Origin: Allochromatium palmeri
Lineage (GTDB): Bacteria > Pseudomonadota > Gammaproteobacteria > Chromatiales > Chromatiaceae
Assembly: GCF_009720725.1 (NCBI RefSeq)
Contig: NZ_WNKT01000005.1
Location: 79,844-143,843 of the forward strand
Length of the DNA stretch: 64,000 nucleotides
Direction of reading: 5' to 3'
Below are positions 57,017-64,000 of the stretch, in pieces. The notes under the pieces are model-generated. The model worked only from the letters and a program-made list of their open reading frames with translations. It was not told the origin of the DNA and made no database searches. The stretch's first letter is position 1; every line of letters begins with the position of its first letter. Position numbers and translations under genes: made by a program.

Positions 57017-58167
57017 CGACGCCGTCTCCGGCGGCGCGGTGTGTTTTTCGGATCGAGATACTCCTCGGGCACCGGCAGCTCATCGGCCAGCTCGACGTCC
57101 GGATCCTCGCGCCGGATCTGATAGACATAGGCCAGGATGCGCGCCACGGCGATGAACAGCCCGTTCGGGATCTCCTGATCGAGATCCGTGGTGAAATAGA
57201 TGGCACGCGCCACGCGCGGGGCCTCGACACGCACGATGCCATGCTCCTCGGCCAGCTCGCGGATGGCCATGGCCACGGCATCCGTGCCCTTGGCCAGCAA
57301 GCGCGGCGCGGGCATGGTCGCCGGCACATAGGAAATGGCCACGGCGTAATGGGTCGGGTTGGTGATGACCACGTCGGCCTTGGGCACTTCGGACATCATG
57401 CGCCGCTGCGACATCTCATGCTGCAACTGGCGGATGCGGCCCTTGACCTCGGGCTTGCCCTCGGTCTCCTTGAACTCGTCCTTGATCTCCTGGAGTGTCA
57501 TGCGCAGTTGTTTCTGATGGTTCCACATCTGAAAGGGCGCATCGATGGCCGCCACGACGATGAGTGCGGTCGAGGCAATGAGAAAGAGCCAGGCGGCCAT
57601 GCGGACGGTCTGGACGATCGCCTGCTCCACCGGCAACTCGCCAAGCGTCAGCAGATTATCCCAAACACTCATGATGGCCAGGGTCGCCACGAATCCGACC
57701 AGACCGAACTTGCCCAATCCCTTGACCAGCTCCATCAGACCCTGCACTGAAAACACCCGCTTGATGCCCGTGATCGGATTGAGCTTGGAGAACTTGGGTG
57801 CGAGCGCCTGGGTGGAAAAATTCATGCCGCCGACCAGGATCGGTCCCAGCAGTGCGATCACCATGAGCAGGCCAAACAGTGGGGCGAGGATCAGGAGCGC
57901 GCGTCCGAGCAGATCCTGGAGATGAGGCACCAGCAAGGCTTCATCGAAGATGAGTCCGCGCTCCAGCGTCCAGCCTTCGATCATCAGTTGACTGATCCGC
58001 CTGGCCAGGCCACCGCCGAGGAAAAGCAGAAAAGATCCGCCCACGACCAGGATGACGAAGGTGTTGAGTTCGCGCGAGCGCGCGACCTGCCCCTTCTCGC
58101 GTGCCTCGCGCAGACGTTTGGAGGTCGGGGCCTCTGAGCGTTCCTGGCCATTTTCATTCTCGGCCAT
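57013..58167 (-). CDS. flhB: Flagellar export switch protein FlhB
   Basis: 384 residues. Basic N-terminus (SEAPTSKRLREAREKGQVARS), four membrane helices, and a C-terminal cytoplasmic domain with the autocleavage motif NPTH at 270-273, which lets FlhB switch export from hook to filament substrates. The C-terminus ends in a run of arginines (RRRRRRR). It overlaps flhA by four bases and lies three bases after fliR. Confidence 0.96.
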   Translation of the reverse strand: MAENENGQERSEAPTSKRLREAREKGQVARSRELNTFVILVVGGSFLLFLGGGLARRISQLMIEGWTLERGLIFDEALLVPHLQDLLGRALLILAPLFGLLMVIALLGPILVGGMNFSTQALAPKFSKLNPITGIKRVFSVQGLMELVKGLGKFGLVGFVATLAIMSVWDNLLTLGELPVEQAIVQTVRMAAWLFLIASTALIVVAAIDAPFQMWNHQKQLRMTLQEIKDEFKETEGKPEVKGRIRQLQHEMSQRRMMSEVPKADVVITNPTHYAVAISYVPATMPAPRLLAKGTDAVAMAIRELAEEHGIVRVEAPRVARAIYFTTDLDQEIPNGLFIAVARILAYVYQIRREDPDVELADELPVPEEYLDPKNTPRRRRRRR

Positions 58168-58170
58168 GGC

Positions 58171-58953
58171 TCAGATCCTCGCGATCCGCTCGATGAGCGG
58201 CAGGGCCGAGAGTACGAATTCACCGATACGCGCCGTCAGACTCGGCAGCGTCAGCAGGACGATCAGAAAGCCGGCGAGAATGGTGATCGGGAAGCCGATC
58301 GCGAAGATATTGAGCTGGGGCGCGGCGCGCGTGACCACGCCCATGGCCAGATTGACCAACAGCAACGAGGCGACCGCCGGCAGCGCGATGAGCATGGCGC
58401 CGGCGAACATCCGCGAGCCGAAGCTGGCGATATGCCAGAAGTCATCACTCTCCGGTCCACCGGAACCGATCGGAAAGGTCTCGAAACTGCGCAGCAGCAG
58501 ATCAAAGAGCACCAGATGCCCGTTCATGGCCAGAAAGATCAGGGTCGCCAGGATCGAGAGGTACTGCGAGATCATCGGCACCTGCACACCGCCGATCGGA
58601 TCGACCGCTGAGGCGAACCCCAGCCCCATCGACAGCGCGATGGCCTCACCGGCCTGATTGATGGCCGAGAAGACCAGGGTGAGGATGAAACCCATGCCGA
58701 TGCCGATCAGGGCCTGCTGGATGGCCACGACTACTCCGCCGACGCTGAGCGGATCGATCGCCGGCACCTCGGGCAACTGAGGCATGATCAGGAACGCCAG
58801 CAGCAGCGCCAGCCCCAGACGCACGCGTGTGTTGATCTGGCGCGCGCCAAACACCGGCACCACCAGCAGCATGGCGCTGATACGCACGAAGGGCCAGGCC
58901 AGCGAGACCGCCCAACGCAGGATATCGTTGGCCTCGAACGTGAGGGTGGACAT
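58171..58953 (-). CDS. fliR: Flagellar export protein FliR
   Basis: 260 residues, strongly hydrophobic with about six helices. Family stretches include WPFVRISAMLLVVPVFGARQINTRVRLGLALLLAF, AINQAGEAIALSMGLGFASAVDP and LNIFAIGFPITILAGFLIV. Part of the FliPQR export core. The order fliP-fliQ-fliR-flhB is standard. Confidence 0.95.
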   Translation of the reverse strand: MSTLTFEANDILRWAVSLAWPFVRISAMLLVVPVFGARQINTRVRLGLALLLAFLIMPQLPEVPAIDPLSVGGVVVAIQQALIGIGMGFILTLVFSAINQAGEAIALSMGLGFASAVDPIGGVQVPMISQYLSILATLIFLAMNGHLVLFDLLLRSFETFPIGSGGPESDDFWHIASFGSRMFAGAMLIALPAVASLLLVNLAMGVVTRAAPQLNIFAIGFPITILAGFLIVLLTLPSLTARIGEFVLSALPLIERIARI

Positions 58954-58980
58954 AGGGCGATGGGATGCGACGCCGCCTGA

Positions 58981-59250
58981 CTAGCCGATCATCCCAGGGA
59001 TGCTCTCGTAGAGTCGGGTGACATAGTCGGTGACGAGCGTGAGCATCCAGGGTCCGGCAATGATCAGCGCCGCCCCGACTCCCACCAGCTTGGGGATAAA
59101 GGTCAGCGTCATCTCCTGGATCTGGGTGGCGGCCTGAAACAGACTGATGATCAGACCAATAATCAAACCGGTCAACAAGGGTGGTGCGGACATCAAAATG
59201 ATGATTTCGCCCGCCTCCTTACCGACATCCAGGACCATTTCAGGTGTCAT
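58981..59250 (-). CDS. fliQ: Flagellar export protein FliQ
   Basis: 89 residues, two membrane helices. MTPEMVLDVGKEAGEIIILMSAPPLLTGLIIGLIISLFQAATQIQEMTLTFIPKL is close to the family consensus. Component of the FliPQR core. GAGGAAT upstream of the ATG. A 119-base gap separates it from fliP, larger than elsewhere in the cluster, with no visible gene. Confidence 0.95.
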   Translation of the reverse strand: MTPEMVLDVGKEAGEIIILMSAPPLLTGLIIGLIISLFQAATQIQEMTLTFIPKLVGVGAALIIAGPWMLTLVTDYVTRLYESIPGMIG

Positions 59251-59369
59251 CGTCGCGATTCCTCATGTTCGGTTTGCGGCCGTCCGCCATCAGGCGCGGC
59301 CTGAAAATTCAGGGCGTTCGTGACATGCTATGCAGAATCGGGGCCGAATAGCCCAGTGGGCGGCGGCTG

Positions 59370-60119
59370 TCAAGTGTAGAAACTGCGCGCCAGGGTACCC
59401 AGCATCAGCGACCAGCCATCGACCAGCACGAACAGCATCAGCTTGAAGGGCAGCGAGATGATCAGAGGCGAGAGCATCATCATACCCATGGACATCAGCA
59501 CGCTGGCCACCACCAGATCGATGATGAGAAAGGGGATCAGGATCAGGAAGCCGATCTGAAAGGCTGTTTTCAGCTCGCTGATGACAAAGGACGGAACCAG
59601 CAGCGTCAGCGGAATATCATCGGGCGACTCGAAACCATCGATGCCGCGGATGTTGGCGAAGAGCGCCAGATCCGATTCGCGCGTCTGGGCCAGCATGAAG
59701 GTGCGCAACGGCTTGACCGCCTTGACGAGTGCTTCCTCAGTGCCGAGCTGTTCCTCCATATAGGGCTTGATGGCGGTGTCGTGGATCTCCTGAAAGATCG
59801 GTGACATCACGAACAGCGTCAGAAATAACGCCAGGCCGAGCAGGATCTGGTTGGAGGGCGTCTGGGTCGTGCCCAGCCCCTGACGCAGGATGCCCAGGAC
59901 GATGATGATGCGCGTGAACGAGGTCATCATGATGAGCGCCGACGGCAGAAGCGTCAGCAGTGTCATGATGATGAGAATCTGGAGTGTGACCGAGTAGATC
60001 TGACCGCCATCCGGCGCGGTCGTGACGGTCACCGCGTTCAATCCGCCGATCTGGGCCAGGGCGAGGCCCGGCATAAGCAGTCCGGTCAGTCCCAGCCCCA
60101 AGCGCGCGAGCTGTTTCAT
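59370..60119 (-). CDS. fliP: Flagellar export protein FliP
   Basis: 249 residues. Cleavable signal peptide ([22 protein letters not shown]), then a membrane region, a periplasmic segment and further helices. Signature stretches: [47 protein letters not shown] and [22 protein letters not shown]. Core of the export channel. The ATG overlaps the fliO stop by four bases. Confidence 0.96.
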   Translation of the reverse strand: MKQLARLGLGLTGLLMPGLALAQIGGLNAVTVTTAPDGGQIYSVTLQILIIMTLLTLLPSALIMMTSFTRIIIVLGILRQGLGTTQTPSNQILLGLALFLTLFVMSPIFQEIHDTAIKPYMEEQLGTEEALVKAVKPLRTFMLAQTRESDLALFANIRGIDGFESPDDIPLTLLVPSFVISELKTAFQIGFLILIPFLIIDLVVASVLMSMGMMMLSPLIISLPFKLMLFVLVDGWSLMLGTLARSFYT

Positions 60120-60547
60120 CCTGGCTGTCCACCGCGCTTGAAGCGTTCGAGCAGACTAGCAAAATCCCCGGTCCATGGCTCGTCGGCGGTTGGCTCGATG
60201 GGCTGAGCGAGTGTATGCAAATGGCGCACGCCCGCCGCCGTCACGCCAATCAGAATCTGTTCATGACCGACCTGAACCAGCATCAGACGCTCACGCGCGC
60301 CGATCGAGCGCACGGCCAGGATCTGGATAGCGCCCAAACCCGGCGAGGCCAAGCCTGGAACACGGCGCATGAACCAGGCCAGCACGACGATGGCCAAAAC
60401 CACCAGCACCAAGCCACCCACCAGTTGCCCCAGATAACCCGCTGCTGTCGGATCAAGCGATGTCTGGGACTCAGCAGCCCAGACGAGACCTGGCGCGAGC
60501 CAGGCGCCCCAGGCGATCAGCGATCTCGGTAGCGAGCGCGGATGCAT
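60116..60547 (-). CDS. fliO: Flagellar assembly protein FliO
   Basis: 143 residues. N-terminal signal-like segment ([16 protein letters not shown]), one membrane helix ([20 protein letters not shown]) and a small cytoplasmic domain ([28 protein letters not shown]). Helps FliP assemble. I chose ATG 60547, five bases after GAGG; an upstream GTG at 60553 lacks a ribosome site. The fliN stop is two bases upstream. Confidence 0.9.
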   Translation of the reverse strand: MHPRSLPRSLIAWGAWLAPGLVWAAESQTSLDPTAAGYLGQLVGGLVLVVLAIVVLAWFMRRVPGLASPGLGAIQILAVRSIGARERLMLVQVGHEQILIGVTAAGVRHLHTLAQPIEPTADEPWTGDFASLLERFKRGGQPG

Positions 60548-60549
60548 TC

Positions 60550-60996
60550 TCACCTCAGCTTGCGCACGCGCTCGCTCGGACTGATGACATCAGTCAGACG
60601 AATGCCGAACTTTTCATTGACCACCACCACCTCGCCATGCGCGATCAGGGTGCCATTGACCAGCACATCGAGCGGCTCGCCGGCCAGGCGGTCGAGTTCG
60701 ACCACCGAACCCTGGTTGAGTTGCAGCAGATTGCGGATCGGAATGCGAGTACGGCCGATCTCCATGGCAATGGTCACAGGGACGTCCAACACCATGTTGA
60801 GATTGACATCGGTGGCCGGTGCCGTCTTGGCACTGCTGAAATCCTCCGGATCCATACGGCGGACGCCCTCCATACCAGAGTGCGCCTCCCCCGTCTGTTC
60901 GGTTTCTTTCTGCTCCTCGAGCGCAGCGGCCCAGGCGTCGGCAATGGCCTCGTCCGGGTCGATCTCGGCTGAATTCGTGTCGTTGTCGTTACTCAT
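60550..60996 (-). CDS. fliN: Flagellar motor switch protein FliN
   Basis: 148 residues. An acidic N-terminal ~65 residues (SNDNDTNSAEIDPDEAIADA) precede the SpoA/surface-presentation domain: LDVPVTIAMEIGRTRIPIRNLLQLNQGSVVELDRLAGEPLDVLVNG and VNEKFGIRLTDVIS. C-ring component. It is separated from fliM by a 94-base gap without a visible gene. Confidence 0.95.
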   Translation of the reverse strand: MSNDNDTNSAEIDPDEAIADAWAAALEEQKETEQTGEAHSGMEGVRRMDPEDFSSAKTAPATDVNLNMVLDVPVTIAMEIGRTRIPIRNLLQLNQGSVVELDRLAGEPLDVLVNGTLIAHGEVVVVNEKFGIRLTDVISPSERVRKLR

Positions 60997-61090
60997 CGGG
61001 TTTCAATACCTCCATTGATCGAGACGCCGGCGACAGTGCTCGACACGGATGCTGGCGATTACAGACCCAGCGCCTGCCGGGGAACACGGC

Positions 61091-62068
61091 TCAATGCTTG
61101 ATGTGCTCGACGATCTTGAGGGCATTGATCCCATTGGAGACCCCAAACTGACCGCGGAAGAGCGGGATGTCCTCGACATTGAGGATGACGGTCTCGGGCA
61201 GATCGACCGGAATGATGTCGCCGGGTTTGATTTCGAGTAGCTGCTCGACCGTCAGTGTGGCCTCAGTCAGGACCGAACTGATCTCGACCTTGGCGAGTGG
61301 CACCTCCTCCTCAAGCGCACGCTGCCAGCGCTGATCGACCCCGCTGCGGTCGGATTGCAGACCCGTGTCCAACACCTCGCGAATCGGCTCGATCATCGAA
61401 TAGGGGAAGGTGACGTGCATGTTGCCGCCGCCGCCCTCCAGTTCGATATGGAAGTCGTTGATGACCACGATCTCGGTCGGGCTGACGATGTTGGCGAACT
61501 GCGGGTTAACCTCGGCATTCATGAACTCGAACTTCAGCTCCATCACCGGTTCCCAGGCTTTCTCCATGTCGGCGAAGGAGGCATCCAGCAGATTCCGGAT
61601 GACACGCATCTCCATGGGCGTGAAGTCGCGTCCCTCGATGCGTGAATAATAGCGCCCATCGCCGCCGAAGAAGTTGTCGACCAGCCCGAAAACCAGCTTG
61701 GGATCGAAGACGAAGAGCGCCGTGCCGTGCAGCGGATAGACACGCACCAGATTCAGACTGGTCGGCACATAGAGCGAGTGCAGATATTCTGAGAACTTGG
61801 TCACGCGCGCGCCGATGACCGAAATTTCGGACGAGCGGCGCAGCAGATTGAACAGATGGATGCGCAGATAGCGCGCGAAACGCTCGTTGATCATGTCGAG
61901 CGTCGGCATTCGGCCGCGAACAATGCGATCCTGAGTCGCGAAGTCGTAGTTGCGCGCCTGACCGTCCGTGGGAAAGGGATTGGCGTCGGTATCGACGTCG
62001 CCGCTATCGACGCCATGCAAGAGGGCGTCGATCTCGTCTTGGCTGAGGATGTCGGATTGCTGCGCCAT
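61091..62068 (-). CDS. fliM: Flagellar motor switch protein FliM
   Basis: 325 residues. N-terminal CheY-P docking peptide ILSQDEIDALLHG (7-19), a middle CheC-like domain (RFARYLRIHLFNLLRR, GDGRYYSRIEGRDFTPMEMRVI) and the C-terminal SpoA domain (VEQLLEIKPGDIIPVDLPE). The target of phospho-CheY in the switch. It starts eight bases after fliL. Confidence 0.96.
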   Translation of the reverse strand: MAQQSDILSQDEIDALLHGVDSGDVDTDANPFPTDGQARNYDFATQDRIVRGRMPTLDMINERFARYLRIHLFNLLRRSSEISVIGARVTKFSEYLHSLYVPTSLNLVRVYPLHGTALFVFDPKLVFGLVDNFFGGDGRYYSRIEGRDFTPMEMRVIRNLLDASFADMEKAWEPVMELKFEFMNAEVNPQFANIVSPTEIVVINDFHIELEGGGGNMHVTFPYSMIEPIREVLDTGLQSDRSGVDQRWQRALEEEVPLAKVEISSVLTEATLTVEQLLEIKPGDIIPVDLPETVILNVEDIPLFRGQFGVSNGINALKIVEHIKH

Positions 62069-62076
62069 CTTAGGGT

Positions 62077-62640
62077 CTACTGCATGATGAGTTCGTTGAA
62101 CAGGACATCATGGATCTCGGATGGCTCTCTGGAGCGTGCCAGCAAGCGCACCATGGTCTGACGCAATTCTTCACGAAGCGTATCCTTGCCCTCGGCGGTG
62201 TTGAGCGTGGCGAACTCCTGCGCGGCCAGCACGCTCAGGATGTCGTTGCGTAACATGGGCATGTGTCTGTCGACAGCCGCAATCACCTCGGGGTTCGGCG
62301 TGGCAATCGTCATATTGGCGCGCAGGAAGCGGACAGAGCCCGGCGAGAGATTGACGGTGAAAGACTCGAGTTCGTGATACGTGAGCGGCCCGAAGACCGG
62401 CGCGGCTGGCGCACCCTCCTCAGCTTGAACCTCGGACGTCGCCTCAGTCTCGGTCTCGACGGCGTCCCCGGATTCATCGGCGGATTTGCCATACCACAGA
62501 AAATAATAGGCCGCACCGCCACCGCCCGCGAGTAGCAGCAGCAGGATCACGATCAGGATGATCAGTTTCATGCGACCGCCTGGCGCCTTCTCCGCGCTCT
62601 TGTCGGCCCCCTTCTTGTCCGCTTTTTTCTTGTCAGCCAT
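62077..62640 (-). CDS. fliL: Flagellar basal-body protein FliL
   Basis: 187 residues. Very basic N-terminus (MADKKKADKKGADKSAEK), one membrane helix (LIILIVILLLLLAGGGGAAYYFLW), an acidic linker and the periplasmic stomatin-like domain (VNLSPGSVRFLRANMTIATPNPEVIAAVDRHMP). Supports stator function. A 194-base spacer after fliK holds no clear gene or sigma-54 site. Confidence 0.93.
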   Translation of the reverse strand: MADKKKADKKGADKSAEKAPGGRMKLIILIVILLLLLAGGGGAAYYFLWYGKSADESGDAVETETEATSEVQAEEGAPAAPVFGPLTYHELESFTVNLSPGSVRFLRANMTIATPNPEVIAAVDRHMPMLRNDILSVLAAQEFATLNTAEGKDTLREELRQTMVRLLARSREPSEIHDVLFNELIMQ

Positions 62641-62834
62641 GCTCCAGACCTCTCGAATCGCGTCCCAGGCTCCATGATAGGCGCGATGGAACCCAAAAGT
62701 CCGATCGTCTACCGCCAGTGCGGTGAACGACCGGTTGGAATGATGAAGCCGCGATTGTAAACCGTGCCGTGACGAACGCTAGTGCGCGTGGAGGCGAGCA
62801 GAGCGTCAATGACTCATCGGTTCGACAGGCCGGA

Positions 62835-64000
62835 TCAACTGAAGACGTCGAGCCGGCGCGACAGGACGGAGATCGTGCCACGGGTCTCGATGTGCATTTC
62901 ATCGTCCTCGCTTTCGAACTCTGAGGTTTTGGCTGACCCGCTGCGCTCACGTCCGCTGCCTCCGCGATCATTCTTGGGTGTCTGATCCGAGACCGAGACA
63001 TTGCCCAGCAGGACTCCGTCCTGCGCGAGTGCTTCACGCAACCTGGGCATGGCGGCTTCCAGCACTTCTCGCGCGACGGGATGTGCGGAGACGAACTGCA
63101 CATGGGTCTTGTCGCCTTCCTGGACGAGCCGCACGTCCAGAGTGCCCAGACTGGGCGGATGCAGCTTGATCTCGGCGGTATCGAGTCCATTGTCGACTGA
63201 CCAGCGTACTTGCTCGGCCAGGCGCTGCTCGCCACCGGGCTGAAGCAACCGGTTCAGATCCAGGGTCTGGAGACGGGTGCCGAGCGTTGGCGTCTCGGTT
63301 GTCGTGCCCGGCGTTCGCGCTGCGCCAGTTGGTGCCACCTCGGCGGATTCACCGAATTCCAGCGTAGTTTTCAGGTCCAGCGTGGATTCGAGCAGGTGAT
63401 CGTCACTCGTCGAGGAGACCAGCAGTCCCTCGCGCAGGGAGTCGGATAGCGGATCGACTAGAACGCCTGAGGCCGTGGACGCGAAAATCGCGGTGTTCAC
63501 CCAGGTTTGAGAGCCATCACTGTTCAGTTGACGCGCCAGCCAAGAAGGCAGGCCGGAAGCCGATTCGCCGACCTGCGGGTCGTCGGCCATCTCAGGCATC
63601 TCGCCATCCGGAATAGTGGATGGATTCGCCTGCCGCAAGAGCGCGCGCGTCAGCGTCTCCAGGTCGACAGGTGTCGACTCCAGCGGGTTGGCGATCTCAG
63701 GCATCTCGCCATCCGGAACAGTGGATGGATTCGCCTGCCGCAAGAGCGCGCGCGTCAGCGTCTCCAGGTCGACAGGTGTCGACTCCAGCGGGTTGGCGAT
63801 CTCAGGCATCTCGCCATCCGGAACAGTAGGTGGATTCGCCTGCCGCAAGAGCGCGCGCGTCAGCGTCTCCAGATCGACAGGTGTCGACTCCAGCGGGTTG
63901 GCGATCTCAGGCATCTCGCCATCCGGAACAGTAGGTGGATTCGCCTGCCGCAAGAGCGCGCGCGTCAGCGTCTCCAGATCGACAGGTGTCGACTCCAGCG
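62835..64000 (-). CDS. fliK: Flagellar hook-length control protein FliK (5' end beyond window)
   Basis: At least 388 residues visible; the frame is open through position 64000. The C-terminal Flg_hook domain is intact: LAEQVRWSVDNGLDTAEIKLHPPSLGTLDVRL and VSAHPVAREVLEAAMPRLREAL, followed by an acidic stretch and a short tail. Secreted molecular ruler that controls hook length through FlhB. The upstream part consists of near-identical 35-residue repeats (RQANPPTVPDGEMPE, then IANPLESTPVDLETLTRALL). The ruler length should vary with repeat number. Translation start not visible. Confidence 0.92.
   Translation of the reverse strand, partial: LESTPVDLETLTRALLRQANPPTVPDGEMPEIANPLESTPVDLETLTRALLRQANPPTVPDGEMPEIANPLESTPVDLETLTRALLRQANPSTVPDGEMPEIANPLESTPVDLETLTRALLRQANPSTIPDGEMPEMADDPQVGESASGLPSWLARQLNSDGSQTWVNTAIFASTASGVLVDPLSDSLREGLLVSSTSDDHLLESTLDLKTTLEFGESAEVAPTGAARTPGTTTETPTLGTRLQTLDLNRLLQPGGEQRLAEQVRWSVDNGLDTAEIKLHPPSLGTLDVRLVQEGDKTHVQFVSAHPVAREVLEAAMPRLREALAQDGVLLGNVSVSDQTPKNDRGGSGRERSGSAKTSEFESEDDEMHIETRGTISVLSRRLDVFS
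63586..64000 (-). repeat. 105-bp tandem repeats within fliK
   Basis: Near-identical 105-base units begin at about 63586, 63691, 63796 and 63901 and continue past the window edge. Each encodes 35 residues in frame. Unit-to-unit differences are a few bases (for example Pro/Ser and Val/Ile changes), and the unit nearest the C-terminal domain is the most diverged. This indicates recent expansion by slippage or recombination. Confidence 0.92.

Noticed and set aside
62641..62834. Sigma-54 promoter before fliL
   Set aside because: A GGCACG-like stretch exists near 62766-62773 on the minus strand, but the GG to GC spacing does not fit the -24/-12 rule.
63586..64000. Direct repeats as a possible CRISPR array
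   Set aside because: Units are contiguous 105-bp in-frame coding repeats with no variable spacers.

Overview
The window reads as a chromosomal segment of a GC-rich gammaproteobacterium, most likely a purple sulfur bacterium of the Chromatiaceae close to Allochromatium. The best taxonomic clue is the 2[4Fe-4S] ferredoxin at 5083-5334. From memory it differs from the sequenced Allochromatium vinosum ferredoxin at only about three positions. The gammaproteobacterial neighbourhoods zapA / 6S RNA / 5-formyl-THF cyclo-ligase, ygfB-pepP-ubiH-ubiI and the fliK-to-cheW block agree with this. All identifications come from reading the sequence and from recalled family knowledge; no search was run.

Layout. 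(1) 1-5334, minus: the start of an unidentified gene, a large CheB-CheR-PAS fusion, a cellulose-synthase-like GT2 transferase and the ferredoxin. (2) 5391-9332, minus: coaD, rsmD and a pair of M16 peptidase-like proteins, one inactive and one catalytic. (3) 9333-19090, plus: a cellulose island with a secreted choice-of-anchor-A protein followed by bcsA-bcsB-bcsZ-bcsC. It lies between the M16 genes and ftsY, which are usually direct divergent neighbours. (4) 19091-22127, plus: ftsY-ftsE-ftsX. (5) 22135-26725, minus: an EEP-family phosphohydrolase, DUF167, YggT, proC, the YggS-type PLP protein, rdgB and rph. (6) 26740-27122: a protein-less IS200/IS605-type element whose minus strand folds like a HEARO/IscB omega RNA, lying 15 bp upstream of rph. 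(7) 27634-28758: a major porin with a strong terminator. (8) 28867-30954, minus: rpiA, 5-formyl-THF cyclo-ligase, 6S RNA, zapA and a ZapB-like small coiled coil. (9) 31071-35395, plus: a ygfB-family gene with an apparent ACG start, pepP, ubiH and a ubiI-like gene. (10) 35503-38686, plus: PPi-dependent phosphofructokinase, inorganic pyrophosphatase, moaC and engB. (11) 38694-44389, minus: two very large multidomain glycosyltransferases. (12) 44458-64000, minus: a flagellar and chemotaxis block that runs, in transcription order, fliK-L-M-N-O-P-Q-R-flhB-flhA-flhF-flhG-fliA-cheY-cheZ-cheA-cheB-motC-motD-cheW, then an Arg-rich repeat protein and a DUF2802 protein. fliK is cut by the window edge.

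How it fits together: the last 20 kb encode the flagellar export gate, C-ring, flagellar regulators, sigma-28, chemotaxis core and a second stator. The island encodes a compact c-di-GMP-responsive cellulose synthase (PilZ domain on BcsA) with its periplasmic, hydrolase and outer-membrane partners. The remainder is housekeeping: SRP targeting, division, quinone and cofactor synthesis, and pyrophosphate-linked glycolysis. The observations most worth follow-up are the stand-alone omega-RNA-like element, the non-AUG ygfB-family gene, the anchor-A protein in front of bcsA, the (xx[E/D]RR)n protein in the chemotaxis cluster and the 105-bp tandem repeats in fliK. No tRNA, rRNA, CRISPR array, prophage or intact transposase gene was seen.
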